Positions 7,587-16,122 are shown, numbered from the stretch's first letter. The stretch: 52,422 nt of DNA from Bacillus cytotoxicus (GCF_023715645.1 NZ_JAMBOP010000035.1:1-52422); one strand, 5' to 3'. Notes: generated by a model from the sequence alone, not told the origin. A program made the numbers and translations.

Positions 7587-10500
7587 GTGAATAAAAAATG
7601 GTATGTTCCACTCGTAGCAGCTGGTTTGTTCCTCACGCCACTTATTGCACATGCTGCGAGCAGTGATACATTTACCCAAAATGATGGAGAGGTTCATTAC
7701 AATTGGGGATACGAAAGTCCAAAACCTGGTATTTCAGCAGACCATTTTACCGGTGTTTTTAATCAATCAAAAGATTTATCATCTGGAGACTACTTCATAC
7801 ATACGTTAGCTGATGATCGTATTAAAGTTTCCTTTGATGGAAAACAAGTAATTAATCGTTGGTATGATTTTGCTGGTCAAATTGATCGTGCACTTGTAAC
7901 AAATGTAAAGGCAGGAACTCATAAGTTACAAACCACATTCTATGAAAATGCTGGTCAAGCAGCAGTTTTTTCTGATATTGTTCCCTTTGATCATTGGTTA
8001 GCCTACTATTACCCAAATAAAAATTTAGAAGGTTATCCAGTAAACGCACAAGTGATTGCTCCGACCGGAAAAGAAAAGAGATTGTTCCAAAACAACGGAA
8101 GCGGTTCTCCAATGTCGAAAGTACCAGCAGATAATTTTTCTGCTCGATATACGACAGTAAAGCGATTACCTGCTGGAGATTATATAATTCGAGGGAAAAT
8201 AGACGATGGTATTCGTGTCTTTATTGATGGACAACTTGTGCTTGATCGCTGGGGATCTGGCTGTTCACAAGAAGATGCTCGAAAAATCCACATTAATGAT
8301 GGAACTGCAGAATGGGCATTTGGTAAAACCAACGAAAAGGATACCCATCTAGTTGAAGTGCAATACTTAGAAGAAGGCGGAGACAGCCAAATAGATTTTC
8401 AAATTGAGCCTTACAAAGAAGCAACAAAATCAACTAGTTGGCTCGGCGAATTCTATAGTAACAAAGAGTTTAAAGGGAATGCTGTCGTTATCGGTGGAGA
8501 TCAATCTTCGAAGAAGTTGAATACAATCAACTTTAATTGGGATTACAACTCTCCGCATCCAACTATCTCAAACGATAATTTTTCTGCCCGCTTTACTAAG
8601 GTAGATAAATTTGAACAAGGTGAATATATATTCACCACTAAAGCAGATGATGGTGTACGTGTTTACATTGATAATAAAATGGTAATTGATTCTTGGATTG
8701 CTAGTGACAGTGAAACTCGTAAAATAAAAGTACCAATATCAGCTGGAGAGCATAAAATTACTGTTGAATATTTGGAACAAGGTGGAAAAGCTAATCTTCA
8801 ATTCGATTATAAAAAAGATCCTGGACCGTTTTATCAAACAGGCGGGGATGTACATTATAATTGGGGATACGGAAGTCCTACACCAGATCGTGTAGCAGAC
8901 AATTTCACAGCAGTTTTTGATCAATCTAGAGCGCTAGCTGCTGGCGATTATTTTATACATACATTAGCGGATGATCGTGTCAAAGTTTCTTTTGATGGGA
9001 AACAAGTGATTGACCGCTGGTATGATTCTGGTGGTCAAATCGACCGTGCTATCGTAACAAATGTACAACAAGGTAATCATAAAATTCGAACTGATTTCTA
9101 TGAAAATGGTGGTCAAGCTGCTGTCTTTTCTGATATTGTACCATTTGATTCTTGGCTAGCTTATTATTATCCAAATACGAATTTAGCGGGATATCCAGTC
9201 GATGCAAAAGTACTAGCACCAGAAGGAAGTATAAAACAACTTACTGAGAATAACGGCTACGGTACACCAACTTCTAAAGTACCCGCTGACAACTTCTCGG
9301 CTCGTTACACAACGGTAAAACGATTATCCGCTGGTGATTACGTCATTCGCGGACGTGCTGATGATGGGATTCGTGTCTTTGTAGATGGCCAACTTGTTCT
9401 TGACCGTTGGGATTCAGGAGAATTTTCAGAATATGCGAAGAAAATTCATATTTCTGATGGAACTGCATCCTGGGCATTTGGTAAAGCCAATGAACCAAAT
9501 ACGCATTTAGTTGAAGTACAGTATTTAGAGAAAACAGGTCAAAGTCGCATAGAATTTAGTATTGAACCCTACAGTACTGTACAATATCCATCTACTTGGA
9601 TTGGTGAAATCTATAATAATACGAACCTTCAAGGTGATTCTATTATTCTTGGCGGCATGAATGCCTTACAGAAAATTGAGAAGCTTAATTTCAATTGGCA
9701 AAATGGGTCTCCAAGCTCATTTATTTCAAGTGATAACTTCTCGGCTCGCTTTACAAAAACGGAATACTTTGAAGGCGGAGACTATACATTCACAGCGAAA
9801 GCAGACGATGGGATTCGCGTTTATGTAGATGATCAACTTGTTATTAACTCTTGGCAACCAAGTAACAACGATGTACGTAAAGAAAAAATGTCTGTAACAA
9901 AAGGAAACCATAAGCTGCGCGTAGAGTACTTCGAAGGAAGTGGCTCAGCAAATCTCTCACTAGATTACTATATTGGTAAACCTTATGAAACGCTAGATTT
10001 ACGTAAACCTTCAAAAGTAACTGCTGGGGAAATTGATAACTATATGAGCCGCAGAACGAATGGCACTAGCCCGCTTACTGGATATGGACAGGCGTTTATT
10101 GACGCACAAAACAAATACGGTGTGAATGCTCTCTTTTTAGCATCACATGCGATTTTAGAGTCCGGTTACGGCAAATCATTGATTTCCTACCGAAAACATA
10201 ATCTATTTGGACTTCGTGCTGAAGATTCTGATCCATACGGTTTAGCTCGTTACTTCAATACGTTTAATGACAGTATTAATTATAATACCGCTTACGTAAG
10301 AGCGTATTATTTAGAACCTGGAGATTGGCGCTATAAAGGAGTTACAGTAACAGATATTAATGCTAACTATTCAACAGATACTGGATGGGCAACTAAGATT
10401 GCTAACCTTATGGAAGAAATACATCCATATAATGGTTCTGAATATAACGGTGTAAATATTTTACCTAAAAATAATGAATCGATTACCGATTCACATCAAT

Positions 10501-11357
10501 TGCCAAAAGATATTCCTTTTACAAACTACGCAGCAAATACAAAAGGAAAAGTTACAAAAACAACAGACGAGTTCCGTACAGAACCGTATCCATATGGCAA
10601 TAATAAAAAATGGACATTGCAACAAGGAACAACTGTTGATGTACTACGTAAAGATCCAAATAACTGGATTGAAGTTCGCGTTGGCAATCAAACAGGATGG
10701 GTTCAAGCAAACGATCTACAAGTAATTGAAAACAGAGATCCATTAAACGGAAAAGCAATTGTCATTGATCCAGGTCATGGCGGCGTCGATGATGGTCATG
10801 CTGGTATCAACGACGGCATAACAGAAGACGAAGTTGTATTAGATGTTTCCTTACGTGTTCGTGATTTATTTAATCGCAAATCACCGTTTAAAGTGTTATT
10901 AACTCGTGATTCGGATTGGCGCCCTGGTAATTCAGCTAAAGAATCACTTCAAAAACGAGTACAGTTTGCACAGCAAAATAACGGAGATATTTTTGTGAGC
11001 ATTCACGCAAATGGCTACAATGGTACTGCAAATGGAACAGAAACATACTATTGGCAATCCGAAAGTTATGGAAACCCTAATACAGAAGAAAGCCGTGTAT
11101 TAGCTGAAAAAGTACAGAGTCGTCTCGTAGATGCGCTGGAAACGAAAAACCGCGGTGTAAAAGATGGCGATTTATATGTTGTTCGTGAAAATACAATGCC
11201 TGCTATCCTTGCAGAACTAGCTTTCATTGACAATCCGAAAGAAAATGAAAAATTAGGTTCTGAATATTGGAGACAACGTGCTGCTGAAGCAATTTACTCT
11301 GGTATTTTAGATTACTATGAGTGGAAAGGCATCAACATTTCATCCTATCGTCTATAA
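7587..11357 (+). CDS. Secreted bifunctional autolysin: PA14-like repeats, glucosaminidase, SH3, N-acetylmuramoyl-L-alanine amidase
   Basis: 1256 residues, GTG start with AAAGGAG. Signal peptide 1-24 (cut near AHA-AS). Residues about 28-800 are two tandem ~385-residue units, each of three beta-sandwich modules with the PA14-like signature D-DGIRV-(F/Y)(V/I)D-QLV-D-W. Residues about 803-960 form a glucosaminidase domain (catalytic Glu probably in SHAILESGYG), cutting the glycan backbone. About 980-1045 is an SH3b wall-binding domain. About 1053-1250 is a Zn amidase_3 domain: DPGHGG, glutamate in EDEVVLDV, SIHANG, LAELAFIDN. It probably remodels or separates peptidoglycan outside the cell. It is an isolated gene ended by a terminator. 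Confidence 0.9.
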   Translation: MNKKWYVPLVAAGLFLTPLIAHAASSDTFTQNDGEVHYNWGYESPKPGISADHFTGVFNQSKDLSSGDYFIHTLADDRIKVSFDGKQVINRWYDFAGQIDRALVTNVKAGTHKLQTTFYENAGQAAVFSDIVPFDHWLAYYYPNKNLEGYPVNAQVIAPTGKEKRLFQNNGSGSPMSKVPADNFSARYTTVKRLPAGDYIIRGKIDDGIRVFIDGQLVLDRWGSGCSQEDARKIHINDGTAEWAFGKTNEKDTHLVEVQYLEEGGDSQIDFQIEPYKEATKSTSWLGEFYSNKEFKGNAVVIGGDQSSKKLNTINFNWDYNSPHPTISNDNFSARFTKVDKFEQGEYIFTTKADDGVRVYIDNKMVIDSWIASDSETRKIKVPISAGEHKITVEYLEQGGKANLQFDYKKDPGPFYQTGGDVHYNWGYGSPTPDRVADNFTAVFDQSRALAAGDYFIHTLADDRVKVSFDGKQVIDRWYDSGGQIDRAIVTNVQQGNHKIRTDFYENGGQAAVFSDIVPFDSWLAYYYPNTNLAGYPVDAKVLAPEGSIKQLTENNGYGTPTSKVPADNFSARYTTVKRLSAGDYVIRGRADDGIRVFVDGQLVLDRWDSGEFSEYAKKIHISDGTASWAFGKANEPNTHLVEVQYLEKTGQSRIEFSIEPYSTVQYPSTWIGEIYNNTNLQGDSIILGGMNALQKIEKLNFNWQNGSPSSFISSDNFSARFTKTEYFEGGDYTFTAKADDGIRVYVDDQLVINSWQPSNNDVRKEKMSVTKGNHKLRVEYFEGSGSANLSLDYYIGKPYETLDLRKPSKVTAGEIDNYMSRRTNGTSPLTGYGQAFIDAQNKYGVNALFLASHAILESGYGKSLISYRKHNLFGLRAEDSDPYGLARYFNTFNDSINYNTAYVRAYYLEPGDWRYKGVTVTDINANYSTDTGWATKIANLMEEIHPYNGSEYNGVNILPKNNESITDSHQLPKDIPFTNYAANTKGKVTKTTDEFRTEPYPYGNNKKWTLQQGTTVDVLRKDPNNWIEVRVGNQTGWVQANDLQVIENRDPLNGKAIVIDPGHGGVDDGHAGINDGITEDEVVLDVSLRVRDLFNRKSPFKVLLTRDSDWRPGNSAKESLQKRVQFAQQNNGDIFVSIHANGYNGTANGTETYYWQSESYGNPNTEESRVLAEKVQSRLVDALETKNRGVKDGDLYVVRENTMPAILAELAFIDNPKENEKLGSEYWRQRAAEAIYSGILDYYEWKGINISSYRL

Positions 11358-11402
11358 TAAAGCGAATTGTATTTTAAAACTTACAATATAGAAGTACGAA
11401 AC

Positions 11403-11433
11403 AAAAAGATGGCAAATGCCATCTTTTTGTTTT
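11403..11433 (+). terminator. Terminator of the autolysin gene
   Basis: AAAAAGATGGC-AAAT-GCCATCTTTTT perfect hairpin followed by GTTTTC, 45 bases after the stop codon. Confidence 0.9.
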
Positions 11434-11451
11434 CTTCCAATACCGCTTCAT

Positions 11452-11562
11452 AAAGTGAAACTTTAATCAGTGAGGGTTTTCTTCATCCCCCACTGAAGCT
11501 GGACATTGCATCCGCTGAATTTTGAGACGGGAGTATTACTGCCCACGAATAGCGGGGTAAAA
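11452..11562 (+). repeat. TAAAGTGAAACTT-type structured repeat, copy 1
   Basis: Opens with TAAAGTGAAACTTTAATCAG, then a hairpin with CAGTG...CACTG arms around GGGTTTTCTTCATCCCCC, then TGAATTTTGAGRCGGGAGTA and a CCCG...CGGGGTAAAAA end. Other copies: 29759, 45556 and 45677, with a divergent one at 16029. No ORF. This is a second intergenic repeat family distinct from the bcr-type copies; I do not have a firm name for it. Confidence 0.75.
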
Positions 11563-11569
11563 ATGGACC

Positions 11570-11715
11570 TACACCTCGCTGCCTCTCTTTGTTTTAAAAC
11601 TTTGTGCGTGGCAGGAAAAGGCCCTGACCGCTCCTATGCATGGCCAGTCCCTCTTGACCATTTAAAAAAATGCTTTTCTGTGGGTTTTTCATAGAGTGAC
11701 TGAGTAGTTACCTTT
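11570..11715 (-). repeat. Partial bcr-type repeat
   Basis: The interval shares GTGGCAGGAAAAGGCCCTGA, CCGCTCCTATGCATGGCC and CCNTCTYGWCCATTTAAAAAA with the full copies but lacks their ATATATA-flanked ends. Its left side abuts the other repeat family, and its right end (GACTGAGTAGTTAC) recurs at 15810. It is a mosaic or decayed copy; the open frame inside it is not a gene. Confidence 0.65.
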
Positions 11716-11768
11716 TATCTCATTTTCCATTAATAAGATAAAAGAGAGCAAAACAAAGAGATGATTGT

Positions 11769-11945
11769 TCAAGATAATTGTTTTCCATACTCTTGTAGCT
11801 TTTCTCCGATCGTACATTGTCGAATGCAAAAGGAGTGAGCATAATATTTACTCTGTTCTTTTCGAAAATGCTTCTGTAAAAAACAACCATCGCAATATGT
11901 TTCTAATAAATCGTTTACTTCGGTAATTAACTGCTTATGATCCAC
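11769..11945 (-). CDS. ypeQ: YpeQ-like small zinc-finger protein
   Basis: 58 residues with two Cys pairs, CDGC at 18-21 and C-x3-C (CIRQC) at 40-44, a probable treble-clef-like Zn site. It is basic and ends KLQEYGKQLS. It is recognised as B. subtilis YpeQ, which sits next to YpeP as here (13 bases apart). The start is GTG (11945) with GGAGTG/AGAGGGAGT just upstream; it is the second gene of a ypeP-ypeQ unit. Molecular function is unknown; a nucleic-acid role is inferred only from the zinc finger and the RNase H-like neighbour. Confidence 0.8.
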   Translation of the reverse strand: MDHKQLITEVNDLLETYCDGCFLQKHFRKEQSKYYAHSFCIRQCTIGEKLQEYGKQLS

Positions 11946-11958
11946 TCCCTCTACACTC

Positions 11959-12618
11959 CTATTCTGTTATTTCTTTATGACTATCAATATTCGTTCCTTC
12001 CAATGCTTGCTTTGCTAATTGATGCGCTTCTTTATTTTGTTTTCTAGAAACCGGTTCACATACTAGTTTTATTTTCATCTGTTTTGCTTTTTGTTCAATT
12101 TGATCTAAGTAATGAATTAAATTCTCTTCATAGCATGGCCATTCACCCGCTAATTGTTGGAGTACGACTTGAGAATCACCACGAAGTATAACCGATTCAT
12201 ACTTAACCCCTAGCTCTTCCAATATATTCATCCCATATAATAATGCTGCATACTCCGCTTCATTATTATCATCAATTCCCTCTATGTAAGCATTGCGGCG
12301 AATTCGATACAGTTTCCCTTGTTTCTTATAATAAATGCTGATCCCTACACCCGCCTCTTTTGTCTCAATATCATATCCACCGTCAAAAAACAGCGTAAGG
12401 TCTTGCGGCTCTTCTTCAACTTGCTTACTTAGTTTCTTAAATTCTTTTAACGTCCATTCTACTCCCATTTCATCTTGAAATACTAATTCCTTCGCTCTCC
12501 CTGTTTTTTCAAAATCAGCTGCGAATTGGATTCCTTCTTCTAAACGAAGGAAGTCTGTTTCCACACTAGTCTCTAAGCCATGTTTTGTTCGATATAACCA
12601 GGTAATTTTATATTTCAT
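11959..12618 (-). CDS. ypeP: RNase H-like protein YpeP
   Basis: 219 residues. The N-terminal ~70 residues have a beta-rich segment (MKYKITWLYRTKHGLETSVE); residues about 75-215 form a ribonuclease H fold: LFFDGGYD (first Asp), NNEAEYAALLYGM (Glu), LRGDSQVV (Asp), KEAHQLAKQALEG (last acidic position replaced by His/Glu region). It belongs to the reverse-transcriptase-like RNase H group (RVT_3). B. subtilis YpeP has no clear RNase H activity in the older literature. The ATG at 12618 has GGGGGAG upstream. Confidence 0.85.
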   Translation of the reverse strand: MKYKITWLYRTKHGLETSVETDFLRLEEGIQFAADFEKTGRAKELVFQDEMGVEWTLKEFKKLSKQVEEEPQDLTLFFDGGYDIETKEAGVGISIYYKKQGKLYRIRRNAYIEGIDDNNEAEYAALLYGMNILEELGVKYESVILRGDSQVVLQQLAGEWPCYEENLIHYLDQIEQKAKQMKIKLVCEPVSRKQNKEAHQLAKQALEGTNIDSHKEITE

Positions 12619-12787
12619 TACGCTCCCCCTTTTTATGCAAAAGCCGTGCACGTTTCTATCAGCTATTACGTCTTTATTTTATCCTATTTTGGCTATAAGG
12701 ACCGTATTCTATTCGAAATGCATAACTAAGTTATCTGCGTGCTTAAGATATTCCCTCCACATACGCGAGATAATATGAAAAAACAAA

Positions 12788-12818
12788 TAAGAGTTGCCAC
12801 TATAAAGTGAACAACTCT
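12788..12818 (-). terminator. Terminator of queT
   Basis: AGAGTTG(TT)CACT-TTAT-AGTG(G)CAACTCT on the minus strand followed by TATTTG; 11 bases past the queT stop. Confidence 0.8.
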
Positions 12819-12828
12819 CAGATGAATC

Positions 12829-13314
12829 TTACACAAATTTCTCAAACTGTACTCGTTTATTTATAAAATACATAACAGGTCCGCCAATCACCATTACAAC
12901 AAACTCACCAATCGTACATGTTAACCATGTAAACAAAAATGGTAAATCAAATGCAAGATGAAGTTCAATTGCAATGATAAACATTGTAAAGGTAAAGACC
13001 ACTGTATTAAAGATCATACGTGCCCATATTCCTTTTATAAAACGCATAGAAACGATTGTACAAAGCAAGGCGATAATAGATTGCCCTACTCCAAATACTA
13101 GATCATATGCAATCATTGGGGAGAAAAAGAGGTTTGCTAAAAATACTCCTAATACAATTCCGTAAATATATTTTTTATTGAACACAATAAGATGATTAAA
13201 CATTTCTGAAATACGAAATTGAATATTCGTAAAACCAAAAGGTTGAATAAGCATTGTTACAGCAATATATAACGCCGCTAAAATACCATTACCAACAAGC
13301 GTCTTAATTTTCAT
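12829..13314 (-). CDS. queT: QueT family queuosine-precursor (preQ1) ECF transporter substrate component
   Basis: 161 residues with five or six hydrophobic helices, the size of QueT (DUF988) S-components that bind a 7-deazaguanine precursor and partner with an ECF energising module encoded elsewhere. The N-terminus (ILAALYIAVTMLIQPFGFTN) and the IQFRISEMFNHL motif match the family. It is preceded by a preQ1-I riboswitch overlapping its ribosome site, which independently supports the substrate. It supplies preQ1/preQ0 for tRNA queuosine synthesis. Monocistronic, with promoter at 13386 and terminator at 12788. Confidence 0.92.
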   Translation of the reverse strand: MKIKTLVGNGILAALYIAVTMLIQPFGFTNIQFRISEMFNHLIVFNKKYIYGIVLGVFLANLFFSPMIAYDLVFGVGQSIIALLCTIVSMRFIKGIWARMIFNTVVFTFTMFIIAIELHLAFDLPFLFTWLTCTIGEFVVMVIGGPVMYFINKRVQFEKFV

Positions 13315-13326
13315 TATACGATCTCC

Positions 13327-13362
13327 TTAGTTTTTTTACGTGGGATGGTTACGAACCACGTG
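13327..13362 (-). promoter_or_regulatory. preQ1-I riboswitch controlling queT translation
   Basis: On the minus strand: stem ACGTGG / CCACGT enclosing TTCGTAACCATC, followed by an A7 tract and CTAAGG. This is the small H-type pseudoknot of class-I preQ1 aptamers, in which the A-rich tail re-enters the loop. The tail's AAGGAG is the queT Shine-Dalgarno, so ligand binding should hide the ribosome site and turn off translation. No terminator hairpin intervenes. Confidence 0.92.
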
Positions 13363-13385
13363 AATATTTTAATAGACAAAATTAG

Positions 13386-13414
13386 ATTATAATTATTATT
13401 CGGATCTAAGTCAA
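13386..13414 (-). promoter_or_regulatory. SigA-type promoter of queT
   Basis: TTGACT - 17 bases - TATAAT on the minus strand, placing transcription start near 13379 and the preQ1 aptamer within the first 20 bases of the RNA. A bcr-type repeat begins right at the -35 box. Confidence 0.75.
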
Positions 13415-13589
13415 TATATATAAAGTGAAAACATGACTTAAACCTCTGTTCTTTTTAGATGGGCGAGTGCGTCTGGCTATGCATAGAAGCGGTCAAGGCC
13501 TTTTTCTGCCTCATGCGATGTGCAAACAAAAAGATGGAAAAAGTTGTTGGCGACTTGTGGGTTGGACAGTCAAGGTGGATTTATATAGT
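13414..13589 (+). repeat. bcr-type intergenic repeat, copy 2
   Basis: Same blocks as copy 1 (AGATGGGCGAGTGCGTCTGG, TAGAAGCGGTCAAGGCC, CATGCGATGTGCAAACAAAA, AAGGTGGATTTATATAG). It is slightly short because an internal block near the third quarter is trimmed. It sits between the queT promoter and an aldose-epimerase remnant. Confidence 0.75.
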
Positions 13590-13682
13590 AAAATCCTTAC
13601 TTTACAAAAGAAGAGTCATACGCTGTCCTTTTCTATTTAGAGAACGTATAATAAAAACATGAAGGATTTAGGAGGTTTGTTC

Positions 13683-13826
13683 ATGGCAGCAACGATTCAA
13701 AACGATGCATCATTCTTATGTATTGAACCTTGGTATGGCATCGCCGATGGATTTGAACCCGCAAAAGACTTCAAAGAGAAAAAAGGAGTTCAAATATTAA
13801 AAGCGAATGAAATATTTATATGCTGA
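13683..13826 (+). pseudogene. Aldose 1-epimerase remnant with internal deletion
   Basis: A 47-residue frame with an intact GGAGG ribosome site begins MAATIQND, like the N-terminus of LacX/galM-like mutarotases, and then jumps to FLCIEPWYGIADGF and GVQILKANEIF, the family's C-terminal signature around the substrate-binding region. About 240 central residues are missing. This indicates one large in-frame deletion that kept both ends; the product cannot be an active mutarotase. Confidence 0.75.
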
Positions 13827-13860
13827 TAGTATTACAATCGGTTAATTGGAGGGTTTCAGT

Positions 13861-14256
13861 TTGATTGAAGTATACATTGATGGTGCATCAAAAGGAAACC
13901 CTGGCCCTTCTGGTGCTGGGGTTTTTATTAAAGGAGTTCAACCGCCTGTGCAATTGGCTGTTCCACTTGGAATGATGAGCAATCATGAAGCAGAGTATCA
14001 CGCATTACTTACTGCATTAAAATATTGCACCGAACATAATTATAAAATTGTATCGTTTCGAACAGATTCACAACTTGTGGAACGAGCGGTTGAAAAACAA
14101 TATGTAAAAAACCCATTATATGCACCACTTTTAGATGAGGCGCTCAAAATGATCCAGCAATTTGATCTCTTTTTTATAAAATGGATTCCGAGCAGCCAAA
14201 ATAAAGCAGCCGATGAATTAGCACGAAAAGCCATCAAAAAAAATGAACGGAGGTAG
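13861..14256 (+). CDS. ypdQ: Ribonuclease HI-like protein YpdQ
   Basis: 131 residues, the typical length. RNase H fold with VYIDGASKGNPGPSGAG (first catalytic Asp), NHEAEYHALL (Glu), FRTDSQLV (Asp) and NKAADELARKA (final Asp), so all four acidic residues of the active site are present, unlike YpeP. The group removes RNA in RNA/DNA hybrids. The start is TTG at 13861 with GGAGGG six bases upstream; an in-frame TTG at 13846 overlaps that site and is rejected. It ends within the ribosome-site region of the next gene and is likely co-transcribed with it. Confidence 0.85.
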   Translation: MIEVYIDGASKGNPGPSGAGVFIKGVQPPVQLAVPLGMMSNHEAEYHALLTALKYCTEHNYKIVSFRTDSQLVERAVEKQYVKNPLYAPLLDEALKMIQQFDLFFIKWIPSSQNKAADELARKAIKKNERR

Positions 14257-14260
14257 TGTA

Positions 14261-15166
14261 TTGAAAAAAGAGTGGATTGCTCCTCTCGCTTTAGTGTTTG
14301 TTGCTTTCATTTGGGGAGCTACGTTTGTTGTTGTTCAAAATGCCATGTCATTTGTCGGGCCATTTTCTTTTAATGGTATACGTTTTTTATTAGCTGGAAT
14401 GATTTTATTCATCATTCAGCTCATTTTTATGAAAAAAACACCCATTAAACATGTAGGATATAGTAGTGGTGCTGGTATAATCGTAGGGTTCTTTTTATTT
14501 GTTGGGTATTTACTCCAAACATTTGGTTTATTGTATACAACATCTTCTAAAGCGGGATTTTTAACAGGCCTTAGCATTGTCATGGTACCCATTTTATCGT
14601 TTATCTTTTTAAAACAAAAAGCAAATTTATTTATTGTACTTGGAATTACAGCGGCTACAATTGGACTATTTTTATTAACAGCTGGAGACGCTTTTCAATT
14701 CAATATCGGAGACCTTCTTGTTTTAGGTTGTGCTGTCGCATTTGCTGCTCACATCCTTGTAAATGGATTCTTTTCCAAAAAGGTATCTCCGTTATTATTA
14801 AGTACAACACAAATATTAGCGGTTGGACTCTTCTCTTCTATTTGTGCATTTCTGTTTGAAGATTGGGAGAAATTATTTTCGATGTCATTATGGACAAATC
14901 GCTCATTTTTATTTGCACTATTGCTAACATCACTTTTTGCCACTTCCCTTGCATTTTTCATTCAAACAACAGCGCAAAAATATACATCTCCTACCCGCGT
15001 TGCAATTATTTTTGCAATGGAACCCGTCTTTGCAGCAATGACAGGTGTTTTCGTTGCAAATGAGCAATTATCCATATCAGCTATTATTGGGTGTATTTGC
15101 ATTTTCTTAGGAATGATCGTTGTAGAACTACCCAATAGACGAAAAAAAGAAGCGCAGGCTGCGTGA
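14261..15166 (+). CDS. EamA/DMT family transporter
   Basis: 301 residues with ten hydrophobic helices in two EamA repeats (about 5-140 and 150-290). Signature AFIWGATFVVVQNAM near the N-terminus and FAMEPVFAAMTGVF near the end. Such drug/metabolite transporters export or import amino acids or metabolites at the cytoplasmic membrane; the substrate is unknown. TTG start at 14261, with GGAGG seven bases upstream located over the end of ypdQ. The ATG at 14243 lacks a ribosome site. Confidence 0.88.
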   Translation: MKKEWIAPLALVFVAFIWGATFVVVQNAMSFVGPFSFNGIRFLLAGMILFIIQLIFMKKTPIKHVGYSSGAGIIVGFFLFVGYLLQTFGLLYTTSSKAGFLTGLSIVMVPILSFIFLKQKANLFIVLGITAATIGLFLLTAGDAFQFNIGDLLVLGCAVAFAAHILVNGFFSKKVSPLLLSTTQILAVGLFSSICAFLFEDWEKLFSMSLWTNRSFLFALLLTSLFATSLAFFIQTTAQKYTSPTRVAIIFAMEPVFAAMTGVFVANEQLSISAIIGCICIFLGMIVVELPNRRKKEAQAA

Positions 15167-15212
15167 AGTTATGATTGTAGCTTCCGCAAAAAAGCCTTTG
15201 CGCTTTTTTTAT
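15151..15212 (+). terminator. Terminator of ypdQ-EamA unit
   Basis: AAGCGCAGGCT pairs with AGCCTTTGCGCTT across a long loop, followed by TTTTTTA. It overlaps the 3' end of the convergent 86-aa gene. Confidence 0.5.
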
Positions 15213-15429
15213 CGGTAATTTCTTCTTCTTTTAACCGTTCTAGCAAAGCGATAAAATAACTCCCATCAAACTGTAATTGATGCTTAATGGTCGCTTCAAT
15301 GGCCGCATTCACAATTCCATCAGATGAACCGGTATAACCTTGGCCAAACATAATAAACCCTTGTGCTTCCTCTTGTAATTTAAACCCCTTCGTATGTAAA
15401 AATGAGAGATAGTCTTGAACTGTTTGCAT
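15169..15429 (-). CDS. Conserved hypothetical protein
   Basis: 86 residues, soluble. The ATG at 15429 (MQTVQDYLSFLHTKGFKLQE) has GGTGGGG upstream; an extension to 15474 is unlikely. The pattern LTHxGF...EEITDKKSAKAFLRKL suggests a small helical domain protein; similar genes (tentatively DUF6123) occur beside EamA/ypcP in relatives. Function unknown. Convergent with the EamA gene, leaving 2 bases between stops. Confidence 0.65.
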   Translation of the reverse strand: MQTVQDYLSFLHTKGFKLQEEAQGFIMFGQGYTGSSDGIVNAAIEATIKHQLQFDGSYFIALLERLKEEEITDKKSAKAFLRKLQS

Positions 15430-15639
15430 TATTTCCCCACCTAAATTCAAAAGTCTACCTTTCCTATCATACATGTTTTCTAACGCAATGAGAATGAAAT
15501 TTCTTTGACAACCCCTTTAGAATCCTCTTTTTCCTCAAAAAAAGTAACTACTCAGCTATACCTTTTAGAAATTTAGAAAAGGGTATGATTCTAGTGAAGA
15601 TGTGTCTCTCTATTACTTATAAATTCATTTTTGGCATAT

Positions 15640-15812
15640 AGACTGTTGTCATGCAAACAGGGCAGGGGCCTTATTGTCTACTTTTGTTTTCAAACCTTGC
15701 ACGTGGCAGGAAAAGGCACTGACCGCTCCTATGCATCGCCGGTCCCTCTCGTCCATTTTAAAAAATGCTTTTCTGACGTTTTTTCATAAAGTAACTAAGT
15801 AGTTACAAAAAA
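15640..15812 (-). repeat. Partial bcr-type repeat
   Basis: Contains GGGGCCTTAT, TTCAAACCTTGCACGTGGCA, GGAAAAGGCACTGACCGCTC and ATGCATCGCCGGTCCCTCTC, ending AAGTAACTAAGTAGTTAC like the 11.6-kb copy. Canonical ATATATA ends are absent. The left ~160 bases of this gap (15475-15640) hold nothing recognisable beyond AT-rich sequence and AAAGTAACTACTCAG, an inverted echo of the repeat's end. Confidence 0.6.
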
Positions 15813-15857
15813 AAAAGCAAAGTGAAACCGCTAAGTTCCACTTTGCTTTTCAGCTAC
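15812..15857 (-). terminator. Terminator of the FbpB-like gene
   Basis: AAAAGCAAAGTGGAAC...GTTTCACTTTGCTT followed by a run of about ten T on the minus strand, seven bases after the stop at 15864. Confidence 0.9.
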
Positions 15858-15863
15858 TATTTC

Positions 15864-16004
15864 TCAATTACTCGCTACTCCATATGATATATGTCTTTTT
15901 TCAATTTTCTCTTCAATTTCTCTTATGTTTTCTTTATCGTTCAATAATAATTGTTTATTTTCTATTAGTAATTGTTTAAAAGATTTTCTTATTTTTTTTC
16001 GCAT
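15864..16004 (-). CDS. FbpB family small basic protein
   Basis: 46 residues, MRKKIRKSFKQLLIENKQLL..., highly charged and helical, matching the FbpB-type Fur-regulated basic proteins. In B. subtilis FbpB acts with the small RNA FsrA in the iron-sparing response. The ATG has AAGGAGGAAG just upstream. A Fur-like palindrome (GATAAATAATTATC, one base longer than ideal) lies at 16141-16154, but a repeat is inserted between it and the gene. Family assignment is from the sequence pattern. Confidence 0.75.
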   Translation of the reverse strand: MRKKIRKSFKQLLIENKQLLLNDKENIREIEEKIEKRHISYGVASN

Positions 16005-16028
16005 ATCAATCTTCCTCCTTAATGGTTA

Positions 16029-16122
16029 CAAGTGAAACCTCCCTAAGCGAGAGTTTTTCATCCCCCGCTCCTCACTTCTCTTTGAATCTTGGAGCAGGGA
16101 AGCCCGTTCATACGGGATAATA
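16029..16122 (+). repeat. Divergent TAAAGTGAAACTT-type repeat
   Basis: AAGTGAAACCTCCCTAAGCG, a GCGAG...CCCGCTC hairpin around GTTTTTCATCCCC, TTGAATCTTGGAGCAGGGAA and GCCCGTTCATACGGGATAAT match the layout of the repeat at 11452 with many changes. It lies in the leader of the FbpB-like gene. Confidence 0.5.

Noticed and set aside
11506-11694. Open frame starting MHPLNFETGV, in plus orientation
   Set aside because: It lies wholly within repeat sequences and similar frames recur wherever the repeat occurs (for example 13459 and 25715).
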